64,000 nucleotides of DNA, taken from NCBI GenBank assembly GCA_964516845.1, contig CAZEXP010000007.1, forward strand, positions 1 to 64,000, read 5' to 3'. Position 1 is the first letter of the stretch; each line of letters opens with the position of its first letter. The stretch is from JAPEKQ01 sp964516845. GTDB lineage: Bacteria > Joyebacterota > Joyebacteria > Joyebacterales > Joyebacteraceae. Shown here piece after piece: positions 41,479-50,381 of the stretch. The notes under the pieces were generated by a model. The model saw only the letters and a program-made list of their open reading frames with translations. It made no database searches and was not told where the DNA came from. The translations under genes and the position numbers were made by a program.

Positions 41479-42850
41479 GATACCGGACCTCAGCGACGAG
41501 GAGGAGTGTGGCGACCGCGGCCGCCAGCAGGTCGGAGATCGGGAAGGCGATGGAGATGCCCATGATCCCGTGGTACTTGCCGAGCACGAGGACGAGCGGT
41601 ATGAGGATGAGAATCTGTCGCGAGAGCGACAGGATGAATGCCGACATCGCGCGTCCGTGAGCCTGCAGGAGCGAGGCCCCCATCAGCTGGAACGCGATGA
41701 GCGGGAAGACGGCGATGACGATTCGCATCATCGGGACCGCGATCGCGATGAGCTCCGGGTCGTCGGTGAACATGCGCATCAGCGGTGTTGCGAACACCAT
41801 CAGCACGATGAACGCTCCCAGACCGAACGCGGTCGAACGAATGGTCGAGATCCGGAGCGCCTCCTTCGCCTTCGAATACCGCTTCGCACCGTAGTTGAAT
41901 CCCGCCACAGGCTGGAGCGCCTGCGCGAATCCCATCATCGGCATGAAGCAGAAGTGGACGAGCCGCTGGATGGCGCCGTACGACGCGACTGCGATATCGC
42001 CGCCGTACGCCCCGAGGCTCCGGTTGAGGATGATGACTACCACGCTGCCCGACACCATTCTGACGAACGACGAGACTCCGATGGCGAGCGTCTCGCGGAC
42101 GATGCCGAGGTCGAGAGGGAGAGCCCTCCATCTCAGTTGGAGGCTGCTGAAGCCTCTCGTGAAGTAGATGAGCACGAACACGGTCGCGCACCCCATCGCG
42201 ATGACCGTCGCGAGCGCGGCGCCCTTCACACCCATGTGCAGTCCGAAGATGAAGATGGGATCGAGCACGATGTTGATCCCGGCGCTGACGAGCATCGTCG
42301 TCATCGCGACACGCGCCCGGCCCTCGGAACGGATGATGTTGTTGTTCGCCATGATGAAGGCGCGGAACGGCGTGCCCCACAGAATGATGAGCAGATACTC
42401 TCGCGAGTACGGCATCAGGTTCTCCGTGGCGCCGAAGAGCCTGAGCATCTGCTCCGACAGCGGGAACGCGAACAGCATGATGACGGCGGAGATTCCGAGG
42501 GCGAGCGACGCCACGTTGCCAAGCGTTCGCTCCGCCCGTTCGGGGTCGCCGGCTCCGAGCGATCGCGATATGATCGACGCGCCGCCCATCCCGATCATGT
42601 GCCCGATGGCCATGACGGCGAGCTGGATGGGGAAGACGATGGCGATGCCGCCGATACCCAGCGGGCCGACGCCCCGGCCGACGTAGATCGCGTCAACGAG
42701 ACCGTAGGTCGCCATGACGAGCATGCCGACGGTCGCCGGGATCGAGAGTCGCCAGAGGAGGCGGCCGATGTTCTCATCGGCAAGGATGTGATCATTTGGT
42801 GGTGGCAGAGCGGGGCTCCCGGGTGACGTCGCTGGTGGCAGCGCCGTCAC
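41438..42850 (-). CDS. MATE family multidrug/cation efflux protein
   Basis: The 470-aa membrane protein has about 12 hydrophobic segments and MATE landmarks: IPATVGMLVMATYGLVDAIYVGRGVG near the start, GMGGASIISRSLGAGD, the internal second-half repeat AIGVSSFVRMVSGSVVV, and MMGFAQALQPVAGFNYGA. It belongs to the bacterial MepA/DinF-like branch that expels drugs using Na+ or H+ gradients. The GTG at 42850 has a weak ribosome-binding site, and no ATG exists near the true N-terminus. The 3' end overlaps the TetR gene by 41 nt tail to tail, so transcripts of the two genes are partly antisense. Confidence 0.92.
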   Translation of the reverse strand: MTALPPATSPGSPALPPPNDHILADENIGRLLWRLSIPATVGMLVMATYGLVDAIYVGRGVGPLGIGGIAIVFPIQLAVMAIGHMIGMGGASIISRSLGAGDPERAERTLGNVASLALGISAVIMLFAFPLSEQMLRLFGATENLMPYSREYLLIILWGTPFRAFIMANNNIIRSEGRARVAMTTMLVSAGINIVLDPIFIFGLHMGVKGAALATVIAMGCATVFVLIYFTRGFSSLQLRWRALPLDLGIVRETLAIGVSSFVRMVSGSVVVIILNRSLGAYGGDIAVASYGAIQRLVHFCFMPMMGFAQALQPVAGFNYGAKRYSKAKEALRISTIRSTAFGLGAFIVLMVFATPLMRMFTDDPELIAIAVPMMRIVIAVFPLIAFQLMGASLLQAHGRAMSAFILSLSRQILILIPLVLVLGKYHGIMGISIAFPISDLLAAAVATLLLVAEVRYLNRMQADEDRQLP

Positions 42851-42985
42851 TCGTGCACAGGCTGCCGAAGCTGTCCATTGACAAGCAAGTTAGCCTACCC
42901 GCGGAACCAATGCAACGCCGGTGTAGGTGGGCGGGGTCAAACCCTGCGTATATGGAAAGCCCCCTCCCATATCGAGGAGTCAATC

Positions 42986-45247
42986 GTGAGACACTGCTCA
43001 CTTCTGATGCCTGTGATGCTGCCTGCTGCTCTGATGCTGTCTGTTGCCCTGTGTCCTCTTCCCGCCGCGGCCACGGAGACCGCCGGGACGCAGGAGGATC
43101 CGCATCACGTCCCGGAGGCCACGGGGCGTGTGATCCCCGACGGCGTTCTCGATGAGCCGCTCTGGGACCACGCGCTCGAATTCGAGCTGGAGTACGAGAC
43201 GAACCCGGGTGAGAACGTGACCCCGCCGATCGTCCGCACGGAAGTCCTGCTCGTCTCCACCGCAACGCATCTCTGCGCCGCGTTTGTCGCGTACGATCCT
43301 GACCCGTCACAGATCTGCGCGAGCATCTGCGACCGTGACCGCATGTACAACGACGACCGCGTCATGATCATCCTGGACACGTTCAACGACCATCGGCGCG
43401 GGTACATGTTCTTCGCCAACCCACTTGGGATTCAGGGGGACGCGCTCGACTCGTACGGCCACGGTTCCGGCGACCCGTCGTGGGATGCGATATGGGACTC
43501 CGGTGGCAGGATCACCGACGAAGGGTACGTGGTTGAGTTCGCCATCCCGTTCGCATCGCTGCGGTTCCAGCGCGGCGACGGACCGCAGACGTGGGGCGTC
43601 GGCACGGGACGGAAGTATTCGCGGACCTTCGACTACCGCTTCTCAGCGACGCCGAGCGACCGGGACGACGACTGCTACCTCTGCAATGTCATGAAGGTAC
43701 GAGGGTTCGAGGGAGCCACCCCCGGAAGGAACATCGAGATCGACCCCACGGTCTCCGGGTTCGTCTCCCAGGAGCGTGACCCGTTCCCGGACGGCGAATT
43801 CAAGCAGCGCGGCGACCAGTTCGACGTCGGCGTGACCGGGCGATGGGGAATCACGCCGAACCTCGTGCTCTCGACCGCCATCAACCCGGACTTCTCACAG
43901 GTCGAGGCCGATGCGTTCGAGCTCGAGGCGAACGAACGGTTCGCCATCTACTACGACGAGAAGCGCCCGTTCTTCCTCGAAGGGACCGAGTTCTTCCAGA
44001 CGAGACTCAACGCGCTCTACACGCGGACGATCGCCGACCCGCTCTGGGGTCTCAAGCTCACCGGCAAGGAACGCGGCAACGCCGTCGGCGCGTTCGTGGC
44101 GCAGGATGAGATCACGAACCTCCTCATTCCGGGCGCTGAGGGCTCTTCGCTTCTGCAGCTCGACGGTGAGTCGACCTCCTCCGTGCTCAGATACCGTCGG
44201 GACGTGGGCGAGTCATCGACGGTCGGGCTGTTCGTCTCGGACCGGGAGAGCGACGGTTACTACAACCGGGTCGGCGGATTCGACGCGAACCTCAAGTTCC
44301 TCACGAGCGAACGTCTGGGGCTCCAGGTGCTGGCCACGCGGACGTCGTATCCCGACGCCATCGCCGACGACTTCGGTCAGGAGCGCGGCGAGTTCGACGG
44401 GCTGGCCTATGATGCCGAATACAACCACGACGCGAGCGACTATGAGTGGTGGCTGGCGTATCGTCAGATCGACGAGGGGTATCGCAGCGACGTCGGCTGG
44501 CGGCCGAAGGTCGGGTTCCGGCAGTCGCGCTGCGGCGTCACGCGCGTCATCGAGGGCGATGCGAGCGACTGGTACGACAGCTGGAGTCTTGGCGGGGGCT
44601 ACGTTCACGAGGAGAAGCTCGACGGCGAGCTGCTTCAGAGCTTCTTCGACTGCTGGGTCAACTACAGCGGGCCGCTGAGGTCGCACGTCAGGTACTACGG
44701 CATGTTTGGAAGCGAACGCTACGACGATGAGGACTACGAGACGACATGGCACTCCGTCGGTACGAGCATCTGGCCGACCGGGTGGCTCGAACTCGAGCTG
44801 GGCACCGGCTTCGGGCAGGGCATCGACTACTCGAACGGCCGGAAGGCAGATGTCCTGAGTCTGTCACCCTCATGCTCCGTGCAGGCAGGCCGGCGCCTGA
44901 ACATCGTGTATGGGCACGATTACGAGCGTCTTGATGTCGCGGGCGGCACGCTCTACACCGCGAACGTCGATGGCCTTTGGGCGACCTATCAGTTCACGAA
45001 GCGCACGTTTCTCCGCGTCGTGCTCCAGCACGCTTCGGTCGAGCTTGACCCTAATCTCTACGCGGACGATGATCCGAGTTCGCAGGAGCGCGAGCTGGCG
45101 AGTCAGGTGCTCTTCTCGTACAAGATCAACCCGCAGACGGTTCTCTATCTTGGGTACTCCGACAACCATTTCGGCGACTTCGATATCGACCTGACCCAGA
45201 GTGACAGGACCTTCTTCGCGAAGATCGGATACGCGTTCGTGCTGTAG
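42986..45247 (+). CDS. exported CBM9-like/DUF5916 outer-membrane protein
   Basis: The 753-aa precursor starts at GTG 42986 behind CGAGGAG with a signal peptide ending PAAATE. A carbohydrate-binding family 9-like domain follows (about residues 40-215: GVLDEPLWDHA, VLLVSTATHLCAAFVAYDPDP, RVMIILDTFNDHRRGYMFFANP). A long region of amphipathic beta strands with an internal plug-like segment (NPDFSQVEADAFELEANERF, RPFFLEGTEFF) and a terminal strand ending GYAFVL fit the DUF5916 barrel. The protein likely sits in the outer membrane and binds a polysaccharide or chromophore-like ligand; the function is unproven. It is divergent from the MATE gene. Confidence 0.85.
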   Translation: MRHCSLLMPVMLPAALMLSVALCPLPAAATETAGTQEDPHHVPEATGRVIPDGVLDEPLWDHALEFELEYETNPGENVTPPIVRTEVLLVSTATHLCAAFVAYDPDPSQICASICDRDRMYNDDRVMIILDTFNDHRRGYMFFANPLGIQGDALDSYGHGSGDPSWDAIWDSGGRITDEGYVVEFAIPFASLRFQRGDGPQTWGVGTGRKYSRTFDYRFSATPSDRDDDCYLCNVMKVRGFEGATPGRNIEIDPTVSGFVSQERDPFPDGEFKQRGDQFDVGVTGRWGITPNLVLSTAINPDFSQVEADAFELEANERFAIYYDEKRPFFLEGTEFFQTRLNALYTRTIADPLWGLKLTGKERGNAVGAFVAQDEITNLLIPGAEGSSLLQLDGESTSSVLRYRRDVGESSTVGLFVSDRESDGYYNRVGGFDANLKFLTSERLGLQVLATRTSYPDAIADDFGQERGEFDGLAYDAEYNHDASDYEWWLAYRQIDEGYRSDVGWRPKVGFRQSRCGVTRVIEGDASDWYDSWSLGGGYVHEEKLDGELLQSFFDCWVNYSGPLRSHVRYYGMFGSERYDDEDYETTWHSVGTSIWPTGWLELELGTGFGQGIDYSNGRKADVLSLSPSCSVQAGRRLNIVYGHDYERLDVAGGTLYTANVDGLWATYQFTKRTFLRVVLQHASVELDPNLYADDDPSSQERELASQVLFSYKINPQTVLYLGYSDNHFGDFDIDLTQSDRTFFAKIGYAFVL

Positions 45248-45266
45248 CGCGCGGGCAGAGGTTTGA

Positions 45267-45590
45267 CGGCGTGCTCACCGCGCGACGACGTGGCGACTGC
45301 CGTCGTTCCCGACGGCCGACGGGTTCGCCGTCTGCGGGGCGAACAAGGCGTTCGACGGGACCGACTCGGTCTATCTTCTCGAGTTCCTGCCTGACGGGAC
45401 GCTGCTTGGCGAGCGGACGTTCGGGGCGGCGACGTCCTGCTGGGGGAGTGCCGTGTGTTCGTCGGTCTCTGCCAACGAGGATGTCTCATCCCTATTCGTT
45501 GCCGGACACATCGGGAGCACGTCGTCGGACCTTCACGACGCTTTGGTGACGCGCATCCCGGTCGGAGCTCGTCCGCCAAGCACCCGTTGA
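45267..45590 (+). pseudogene. 5'-truncated remnant of a secreted repeat protein gene
   Basis: A frame open from just after a TGA at 45264 to TGA 45588-45590 lacks any start codon or ribosome-binding site but has coding-like GC-rich third positions. It encodes DGFAVCGANKAFDGTDSVYLLEF and LFVAGHIGSTSS, resembling repeat units of secreted SBBP/delta-60-like beta-propeller proteins (FxVAGxx ... DxxLxxxxxxG). I read it as the 3' end of a gene whose front was deleted. It lies between the DUF5916 gene and the next secreted protein. Confidence 0.55.
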
Positions 45591-45696
45591 CACACCGGAT
45601 ATTCCGCGCATACTCTGCACCCGATGATCAGGTCTCATCGGGTGCATGCCTTTGGCGCAGAGGTGGCGGCCGGTTCACTCCAGACGAGGGGGACAG

Positions 45697-46917
45697 ATGT
45701 CGAACGTGCGAAGGTGTGTCGTGGCTGTGACGGCATCGCTGCTCTGCGCAGCGCTTGCGGCGGCGTCAGCGTCGTCGAGTGAGGGCCGTGCTGTCGGCGT
45801 GATCTCCGATGACGCGGCAATCGCCACGGAAGCTGCGAGCGTCGAACGCGGCATCACCGAGACGATCTGGTTCCAGGGATTCCTGGCCGACGTCGACACG
45901 GGCGACCCGATCGACGGGACCGTCACGGTCGAGGCCGAGATCTTCGATGCATCGACCGGGGGCACCAGCTTGTGGGGCTCCGAGAGCCACAGCGGCGTGG
46001 TCGTGGTCGAGGGCTGGTTCAACATCGAGCTTGGCTCGATCGAGTCGCTGCCCGGGTTCGACGCTCCGCCATACTATCTCGAGCTCACTGTCGACGGCGA
46101 GCTGATGGACTCACGTCAGAAACTCGCGTCAGTTCCGATGGCGTATTACGCAGGAGACCTCGAGCTGCCCTTCTACGGCGCGGTCAGCGCACAGGGCACG
46201 GCCGTTCACGTCGAGCAGCTCGGTGCGGGGACCGGCATCTACTCGCGGACCGGCGGGAGCAACCCGGCCATCGTCGGTATCCACTCGGGGAGCGAAGTGG
46301 CGATCCGCGGCACCTGTTTGAGCGGGATCGCCGGCGACTTCATCGGCGACGTCTCCGTGGATGGGGAACTCGCGGTCACCGGTGACGTGAATGTGGGCAT
46401 CGACGCTCGAGTTACCGTTGCAGACACGCTCGAAGCGCTCGCCGTGGAGACCTACCGGTTTCAGATGACGAGAAGCCCCTCGGCGGGCATGATCCTCACG
46501 TGCGACGACGCCGGGAACGGATACTGGGATTGGCCGGTGGCGCGAGCGGATCTTGCGGAGATGGCGCCGGTCAGCAGCGGAGCGACAGCAGTGGAACCTG
46601 GTGACGTCATGGTGATCGATCCACTCGGGCACGGCCGGATGACGGTCTCCATCGAAGCACGGTCGAGGCTCGTCGCCGGCATCTGCAGCACAGCGCCGGG
46701 ATCCGACGAGATCCCGCTGGCGGTCGTCGGCATCGTCCCGTGCAAGGTCTCGGCGGAGAACGGCGCGATCGCCGTCGGCGATCTGCTGGTGACGTCCGGC
46801 ACACCGGGTTATGCGATGCGCGAGGCAAGTCCCGCGGTCGGCACCGTGCTAGGCAAGGCACTCGAGCCTCTCGAGGTCGGGACCGGCGTCATCCGCGTGC
46901 TGGTAACGCTCCAGTAG
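45697..46917 (+). CDS. exported protein of unknown function with S-layer/tail-fibre-like C-terminal domain
   Basis: The 406-aa precursor begins at ATG 45697 behind GAGGGGG with a signal peptide (about residues 1-28). An N-terminal beta domain (WFQGFLADVDTGDPIDGTVT ... LASVPMAYYAGDLELP, about 55-165) resembles the tail-fibre-type modules common in FCB secreted proteins. A middle stretch of Gly- and Ser-rich repeats follows. The C-terminal domain (about 290-406: EPGDVMVIDPLG, SRLVAGICSTAPG, VPCKVSAENGAIAVGDLLVTSGTPGYAM, GKALEPLEVGTGVI) is a recurring module in secreted proteins with GDLLVTS and GKAL motifs. It has no FlgD-like tail. Function is unknown, probably surface structure. Confidence 0.7.
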   Translation: MSNVRRCVVAVTASLLCAALAAASASSSEGRAVGVISDDAAIATEAASVERGITETIWFQGFLADVDTGDPIDGTVTVEAEIFDASTGGTSLWGSESHSGVVVVEGWFNIELGSIESLPGFDAPPYYLELTVDGELMDSRQKLASVPMAYYAGDLELPFYGAVSAQGTAVHVEQLGAGTGIYSRTGGSNPAIVGIHSGSEVAIRGTCLSGIAGDFIGDVSVDGELAVTGDVNVGIDARVTVADTLEALAVETYRFQMTRSPSAGMILTCDDAGNGYWDWPVARADLAEMAPVSSGATAVEPGDVMVIDPLGHGRMTVSIEARSRLVAGICSTAPGSDEIPLAVVGIVPCKVSAENGAIAVGDLLVTSGTPGYAMREASPAVGTVLGKALEPLEVGTGVIRVLVTLQ

Positions 46918-47087
46918 GCGTGAGGATGCGGGAATCTGGATTCCGCTTGACCTCGTGACGCGATGGTGGCTATTGTTCACGCATCGGACCCCTTCATGGG
47001 AAGGAGTCTGTCTGTGAGTTCGCGGCAACCATCGTTCCGACCACGACACTGAAGAGATCTGGCGCACTCCAACGAAGGAGGTGGCCC

Positions 47088-47918
47088 ATGAAGAGAGCGT
47101 TGACGATGATCGCGCTGACGCTTCTGGTTCTGGGCGTGTGTCTCGTGACGGTCACGGCAGCCGGTGACCGCCCCGAGAGCGACAGCTACGAATTGAGAAC
47201 CTGGGCAGTGGTTTCGGGCGGGTCGGACGGTGGTCCACTGGTTGAGTCCACAAGCTATCGCCTCAGAAGCCGGATCGGCGGTCCGTTCGTTGGGAGCGCC
47301 GAGAGCACATCGTACGCGCTGTGGGGCTGTGGAGCCTACACGCCGGTCGAGGCGGCGTTCTTCGCCTCGACGACAGAGCCGCTCTGCGTGACGCTCCGGT
47401 GGAGTGTGGCCTCGCTCGACGGCGTTGCCGGTTTCCACGTCCAGCGCTCGCTGACCGAGGCCGGTCCGTACGAGCGTATCACGACGGAGCCCGTCGGGCT
47501 CGACAACCCGGGTGTGTACGAGGACCGTGACGTTCTCCCTCAGACCGAGTACTGGTACGAGCTGTGGGTCGTCGAGAACTCCGGCGCAGAATACTGCGCG
47601 AGTCAGTGGCCTGCGTCGGCGCTGACCGGCGGCCGTTTCGTGACGCGGTTCCAGGCGTTCACGAGGAGTCCGTTCCGCGATCAGACGGCTGTCGCCTTCG
47701 AGATCGGCGAAATCTCAGAGCCCGTGCACTTGACGCTCTATGATGTGTCGGGCAAGCTCGTTCGTACGCTCGTTTCCGAGCCTCTCTCTCCGGGCCGCTA
47801 TGAGGTCGCGTGGGACGGCAGGAACGAGGCCGGCCAGAGTCTGGCGTCGGGCGTCTACTTCTGCCGCTTTGACGCCGGAGATGTCAGCGAGCGCTCATCT
47901 GTTGTCCTTCTGAAGTAG
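47088..47918 (+). CDS. secreted fibronectin-III-like protein with FlgD-like tail
   Basis: The 276-aa precursor starts at ATG 47088 behind AAGGAGGTGG and has a signal peptide (about residues 1-25). A short Ser/Gly-rich part (YELRTWAVVSGGSDGG, YRLRSRIGG) is followed by a fibronectin-III-like domain (about 100-185: LCVTLRWSVASLDGVAGFHVQRS, PQTEYWYELWVVEN) and the FlgD-like sorting tail (AFTRSPFRD ... DVSGKLVRTLVSE ... WDGRNEAGQS ... SVVLLK). No catalytic motif is seen, so a structural or adhesive surface role is likely. A strong terminator follows. Confidence 0.8.
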   Translation: MKRALTMIALTLLVLGVCLVTVTAAGDRPESDSYELRTWAVVSGGSDGGPLVESTSYRLRSRIGGPFVGSAESTSYALWGCGAYTPVEAAFFASTTEPLCVTLRWSVASLDGVAGFHVQRSLTEAGPYERITTEPVGLDNPGVYEDRDVLPQTEYWYELWVVENSGAEYCASQWPASALTGGRFVTRFQAFTRSPFRDQTAVAFEIGEISEPVHLTLYDVSGKLVRTLVSEPLSPGRYEVAWDGRNEAGQSLASGVYFCRFDAGDVSERSSVVLLK

Positions 47919-47942
47919 CGCTTCACACAATCGCATCGCAGA

Positions 47943-47975
47943 GAAGCCCCCGGACCGATGTGGTCCGGGGGCTTC
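47943..47975 (+). terminator. rho-independent terminator after the FnIII-like gene
   Basis: A perfect 14-bp stem GAAGCCCCCGGACC / GGTCCGGGGGCTTC with a 5-nt loop is followed by TTGTTT. Confidence 0.9.
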
Positions 47976-48078
47976 TTGTTTGCCACCTGTGTGAGCCTGT
48001 GCGTCCCGTCCGGGCGGCGGGGCGATGCTGCCCGGACGCATCTCGTCGCCCAGGGTGCTGACGGACGAGCAGGACGTG

Positions 48079-50022
48079 CTACCTGATGAGCACGACCTTC
48101 CGCGTCTGCTCCCAGTCCCCGACGCGGGCATGGCAGATGTAGACGCCCGAAGCAGCCTGCGCGCCGTGACGGTTCCTGCCGTCCCACGCGATCGCGTGGT
48201 TGCCGGCCGTGAGGTCGTCGGACTCGATCGTCGCGACCAGTCGTCCGCTCACGTCGAAGACCGCGATCTCGACCCTGGCCGGACGGGGGAGGCTCAGATT
48301 GAAGACCGTCGCGTCGACGAACGGGTTCGGGGACGCCGGCGCGAATGCGAGGCGTCCGACCACATCGCCAACACCCGTCCCGTCCTCGACGTACGCGGAG
48401 AGCGTCACCGTGATCTCCGAGCGCGGCGCCCAACCGTGGACGGACGTGTCATCACGCGTCTGGAGAATGAGCTCCGCTTCGAAGAGCGTGTTCGGTGTCG
48501 CGCCGTCGCCGTCGAACACAACGTCGAACGATGCGGGCGTGGCGCCGGCCGTCTGCGCGGTGAATCCACCATCGAAGGAGAATCGACCATCGCCACCGTC
48601 GAATTCGGCGTCATAGACCTCAAGGAGCGCCTGAAGCGCCGTGTATCCGACATCATAGACGTCGAGGGAAAGTGCCGGGAAGTCTCCCGGTTCGTGTGAG
48701 CCGAAGTCGAGCGATCCCTGGAGCATCGTGGAGCCATCGGCCAGCGAGGGCTCGGCGTGCGAGAGGACCGTGCCGGAGAGCGGGACTGGCACGGTCGGGT
48801 TGTCGAGGTCATCGGAAGAGACGACCAGCGATCCGGACCGGTATCCGGTCGTCGCGGTGTCCATCATGATCGAGTGGTTGTTCTCGCTGCCGGACTCGAC
48901 ATCATAGAGACCGCTCGCCGCCGAGAACCCGGAGGGTGCCGCGAGCGAGTAGTCGAGCTCATCCGCCGGGGCAACGGCCACGTTGCCGACGGTCACCGGG
49001 AGCGTGGCTGCCGTGCCGGTGATGTACGAGCCGAACGCGAGCTGTGAAGAGGCGTCGACCTTCGGCGGCAGCTGAAAATCGGCGTAGACGGGGAGGTGAT
49101 CCGACGCCTCATGGAGCGCGTCGGCGAGCGTGGTGCCGACGGCGTAGTTCGTTCCTGAGTTGATGGCCGTGTTGAGATGCATCCCGTCGTTGCCGTACGC
49201 AGTGTAGGTCCCCGGGATGTAGTCCATGCCCTCGCCGTCGTAGAGCGCGTAGGAGATCAGGAGGATGTCAAAACGGTCATCCATCCCACCGGTCGCACCG
49301 CCGCCGAACGACGTCGTGCGCGGCGACTGCGTGTGGATGTCGGCGAACGAGTAGCTGTCGTGCCAGGTGCCGGGCCTGCTGATCGGGTCCATCACGCGGC
49401 CATCGTTGTCGGCTTCGCTTCCGATCAGTTTCTGGTAAGAGGTCTCGGTGCTGGCGCGGATGTTGTAGTCGCCGGCGACCATGAACGAGCCACCGGAGGG
49501 ATACGCGTTCATGTGTTCCCTGAGGATCGTGCACTCAGCGAGCCGCTTGGTCTGATCCTCTGATGTTGATCCGGCCTTCAGGTGGAGCGAGTAGACCCGG
49601 ACGTTGGCATCGCTCGACGTGTAGCCCACGGGTCGGACGACGTACTCGGAGATGTTGCGGAGCGCCGTTGTGATCTCCTGGTGCGAGATGTAGTCGACCG
49701 TGGCGATCTTGTAGTAGAGCGCGTTGTCCGTGTCATACCCGTCGACGAAGGGTCCCGCTGCGTACTCGCCGGGCGAGTAGTAGTTGAGCGCGCTGTCGAG
49801 AATCTGATTCATGCCCGCTGCGCTGAGCATCTCCTGAACAACGAGCACGTCCGGATCGAGATCCTCGAGAATGACGCGGAAGTCATCGAGCCTCGACGTC
49901 CCGGTCGAGCCGGGGAAGTTGAGCACATTGTACGTCACGACTCGAAGGGCAAGCGCCGTGCTCGGCAGCAGCAGACTGAGCGCGATGACGCACGTGAGTC
50001 CAAAGGGGATGTGTCGTCTCAT
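48079..50022 (-). CDS. secreted endonuclease/exonuclease/phosphatase (EEP) family protein with FlgD-like tail
   Basis: The 647-aa precursor has a signal peptide (to about residue 26) and an EEP domain (about 27-320): RVVTYNVLNFPG, VLVVQEML (catalytic Glu), VYSLHLKAG, MVAGDYNI (Asp and Asn) and SDHLPVYADF (His). These residues form the metal-dependent phosphodiesterase site of the DNase I/sphingomyelinase/inositol-phosphatase fold. Ig-like domains (about 330-560) and a FlgD-like tail (NPFVDATVFNL ... VSGRLVATI ... KVVLIR) follow. It could be a second secreted nuclease beside the endonuclease I at 4349, but phospholipid or phosphate substrates are possible. The ATG at 50022 is chosen because GAGAGGAATC precedes it and the signal peptide starts there. 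Confidence 0.88.
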   Translation of the reverse strand: MRRHIPFGLTCVIALSLLLPSTALALRVVTYNVLNFPGSTGTSRLDDFRVILEDLDPDVLVVQEMLSAAGMNQILDSALNYYSPGEYAAGPFVDGYDTDNALYYKIATVDYISHQEITTALRNISEYVVRPVGYTSSDANVRVYSLHLKAGSTSEDQTKRLAECTILREHMNAYPSGGSFMVAGDYNIRASTETSYQKLIGSEADNDGRVMDPISRPGTWHDSYSFADIHTQSPRTTSFGGGATGGMDDRFDILLISYALYDGEGMDYIPGTYTAYGNDGMHLNTAINSGTNYAVGTTLADALHEASDHLPVYADFQLPPKVDASSQLAFGSYITGTAATLPVTVGNVAVAPADELDYSLAAPSGFSAASGLYDVESGSENNHSIMMDTATTGYRSGSLVVSSDDLDNPTVPVPLSGTVLSHAEPSLADGSTMLQGSLDFGSHEPGDFPALSLDVYDVGYTALQALLEVYDAEFDGGDGRFSFDGGFTAQTAGATPASFDVVFDGDGATPNTLFEAELILQTRDDTSVHGWAPRSEITVTLSAYVEDGTGVGDVVGRLAFAPASPNPFVDATVFNLSLPRPARVEIAVFDVSGRLVATIESDDLTAGNHAIAWDGRNRHGAQAASGVYICHARVGDWEQTRKVVLIR

Positions 50023-50381
50023 GTGATTCCTCTCGGGGTGTCCTGAACCGTACTGGCACAAGGCGTGCGGAGCACTGTCGTCACTCGGGGACCGCCATCG
50101 TACCACGGCGAGCCTGGTCGTGCGTCGTGTCGTTTCCGAGCCGGGTGCTGCGGCACCCGATACCTCTATTGTATCTCAATTGACGCCACTTATCAAGAAT
50201 ATGTGACATCAGGCAGTCCGGGGGGCGCTTTCAGCGTGAGGCGGGCAACGTCGTGGCGGCACCTGTTGCCGCGGGGTCACCGATGCCATACGATGTCAGG
50301 GACTCCGGACGGCAATAACAGGAAACGGCACGAACGGATGGCGCGTCCCTCACGGGGCGCGCCAGCACCCAGGAGGTAGCT
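50023..50381. other. 359-nt divergent intergenic region
   Basis: The region lies between the EEP gene (minus) and the DUF3857 gene (plus). A consensus-like minus-strand promoter is at 50168-50196. The rest holds GC-rich DNA without credible frames, and no clear plus-strand promoter is seen. Confidence 0.4.
50168..50196 (-). promoter_or_regulatory. promoter of the EEP nuclease gene
   Basis: On the minus strand TTGATA (50191-50196), 17 nt, TACAAT (50168-50173). The start near 50161 would leave a leader of about 140 nt. Confidence 0.72.

Noticed and set aside
41570..42826. Plus-strand frame opposite the MATE gene
   Set aside because: Its translation is Arg/Asp/Glu/His repeats, the usual antisense image of a membrane protein gene.
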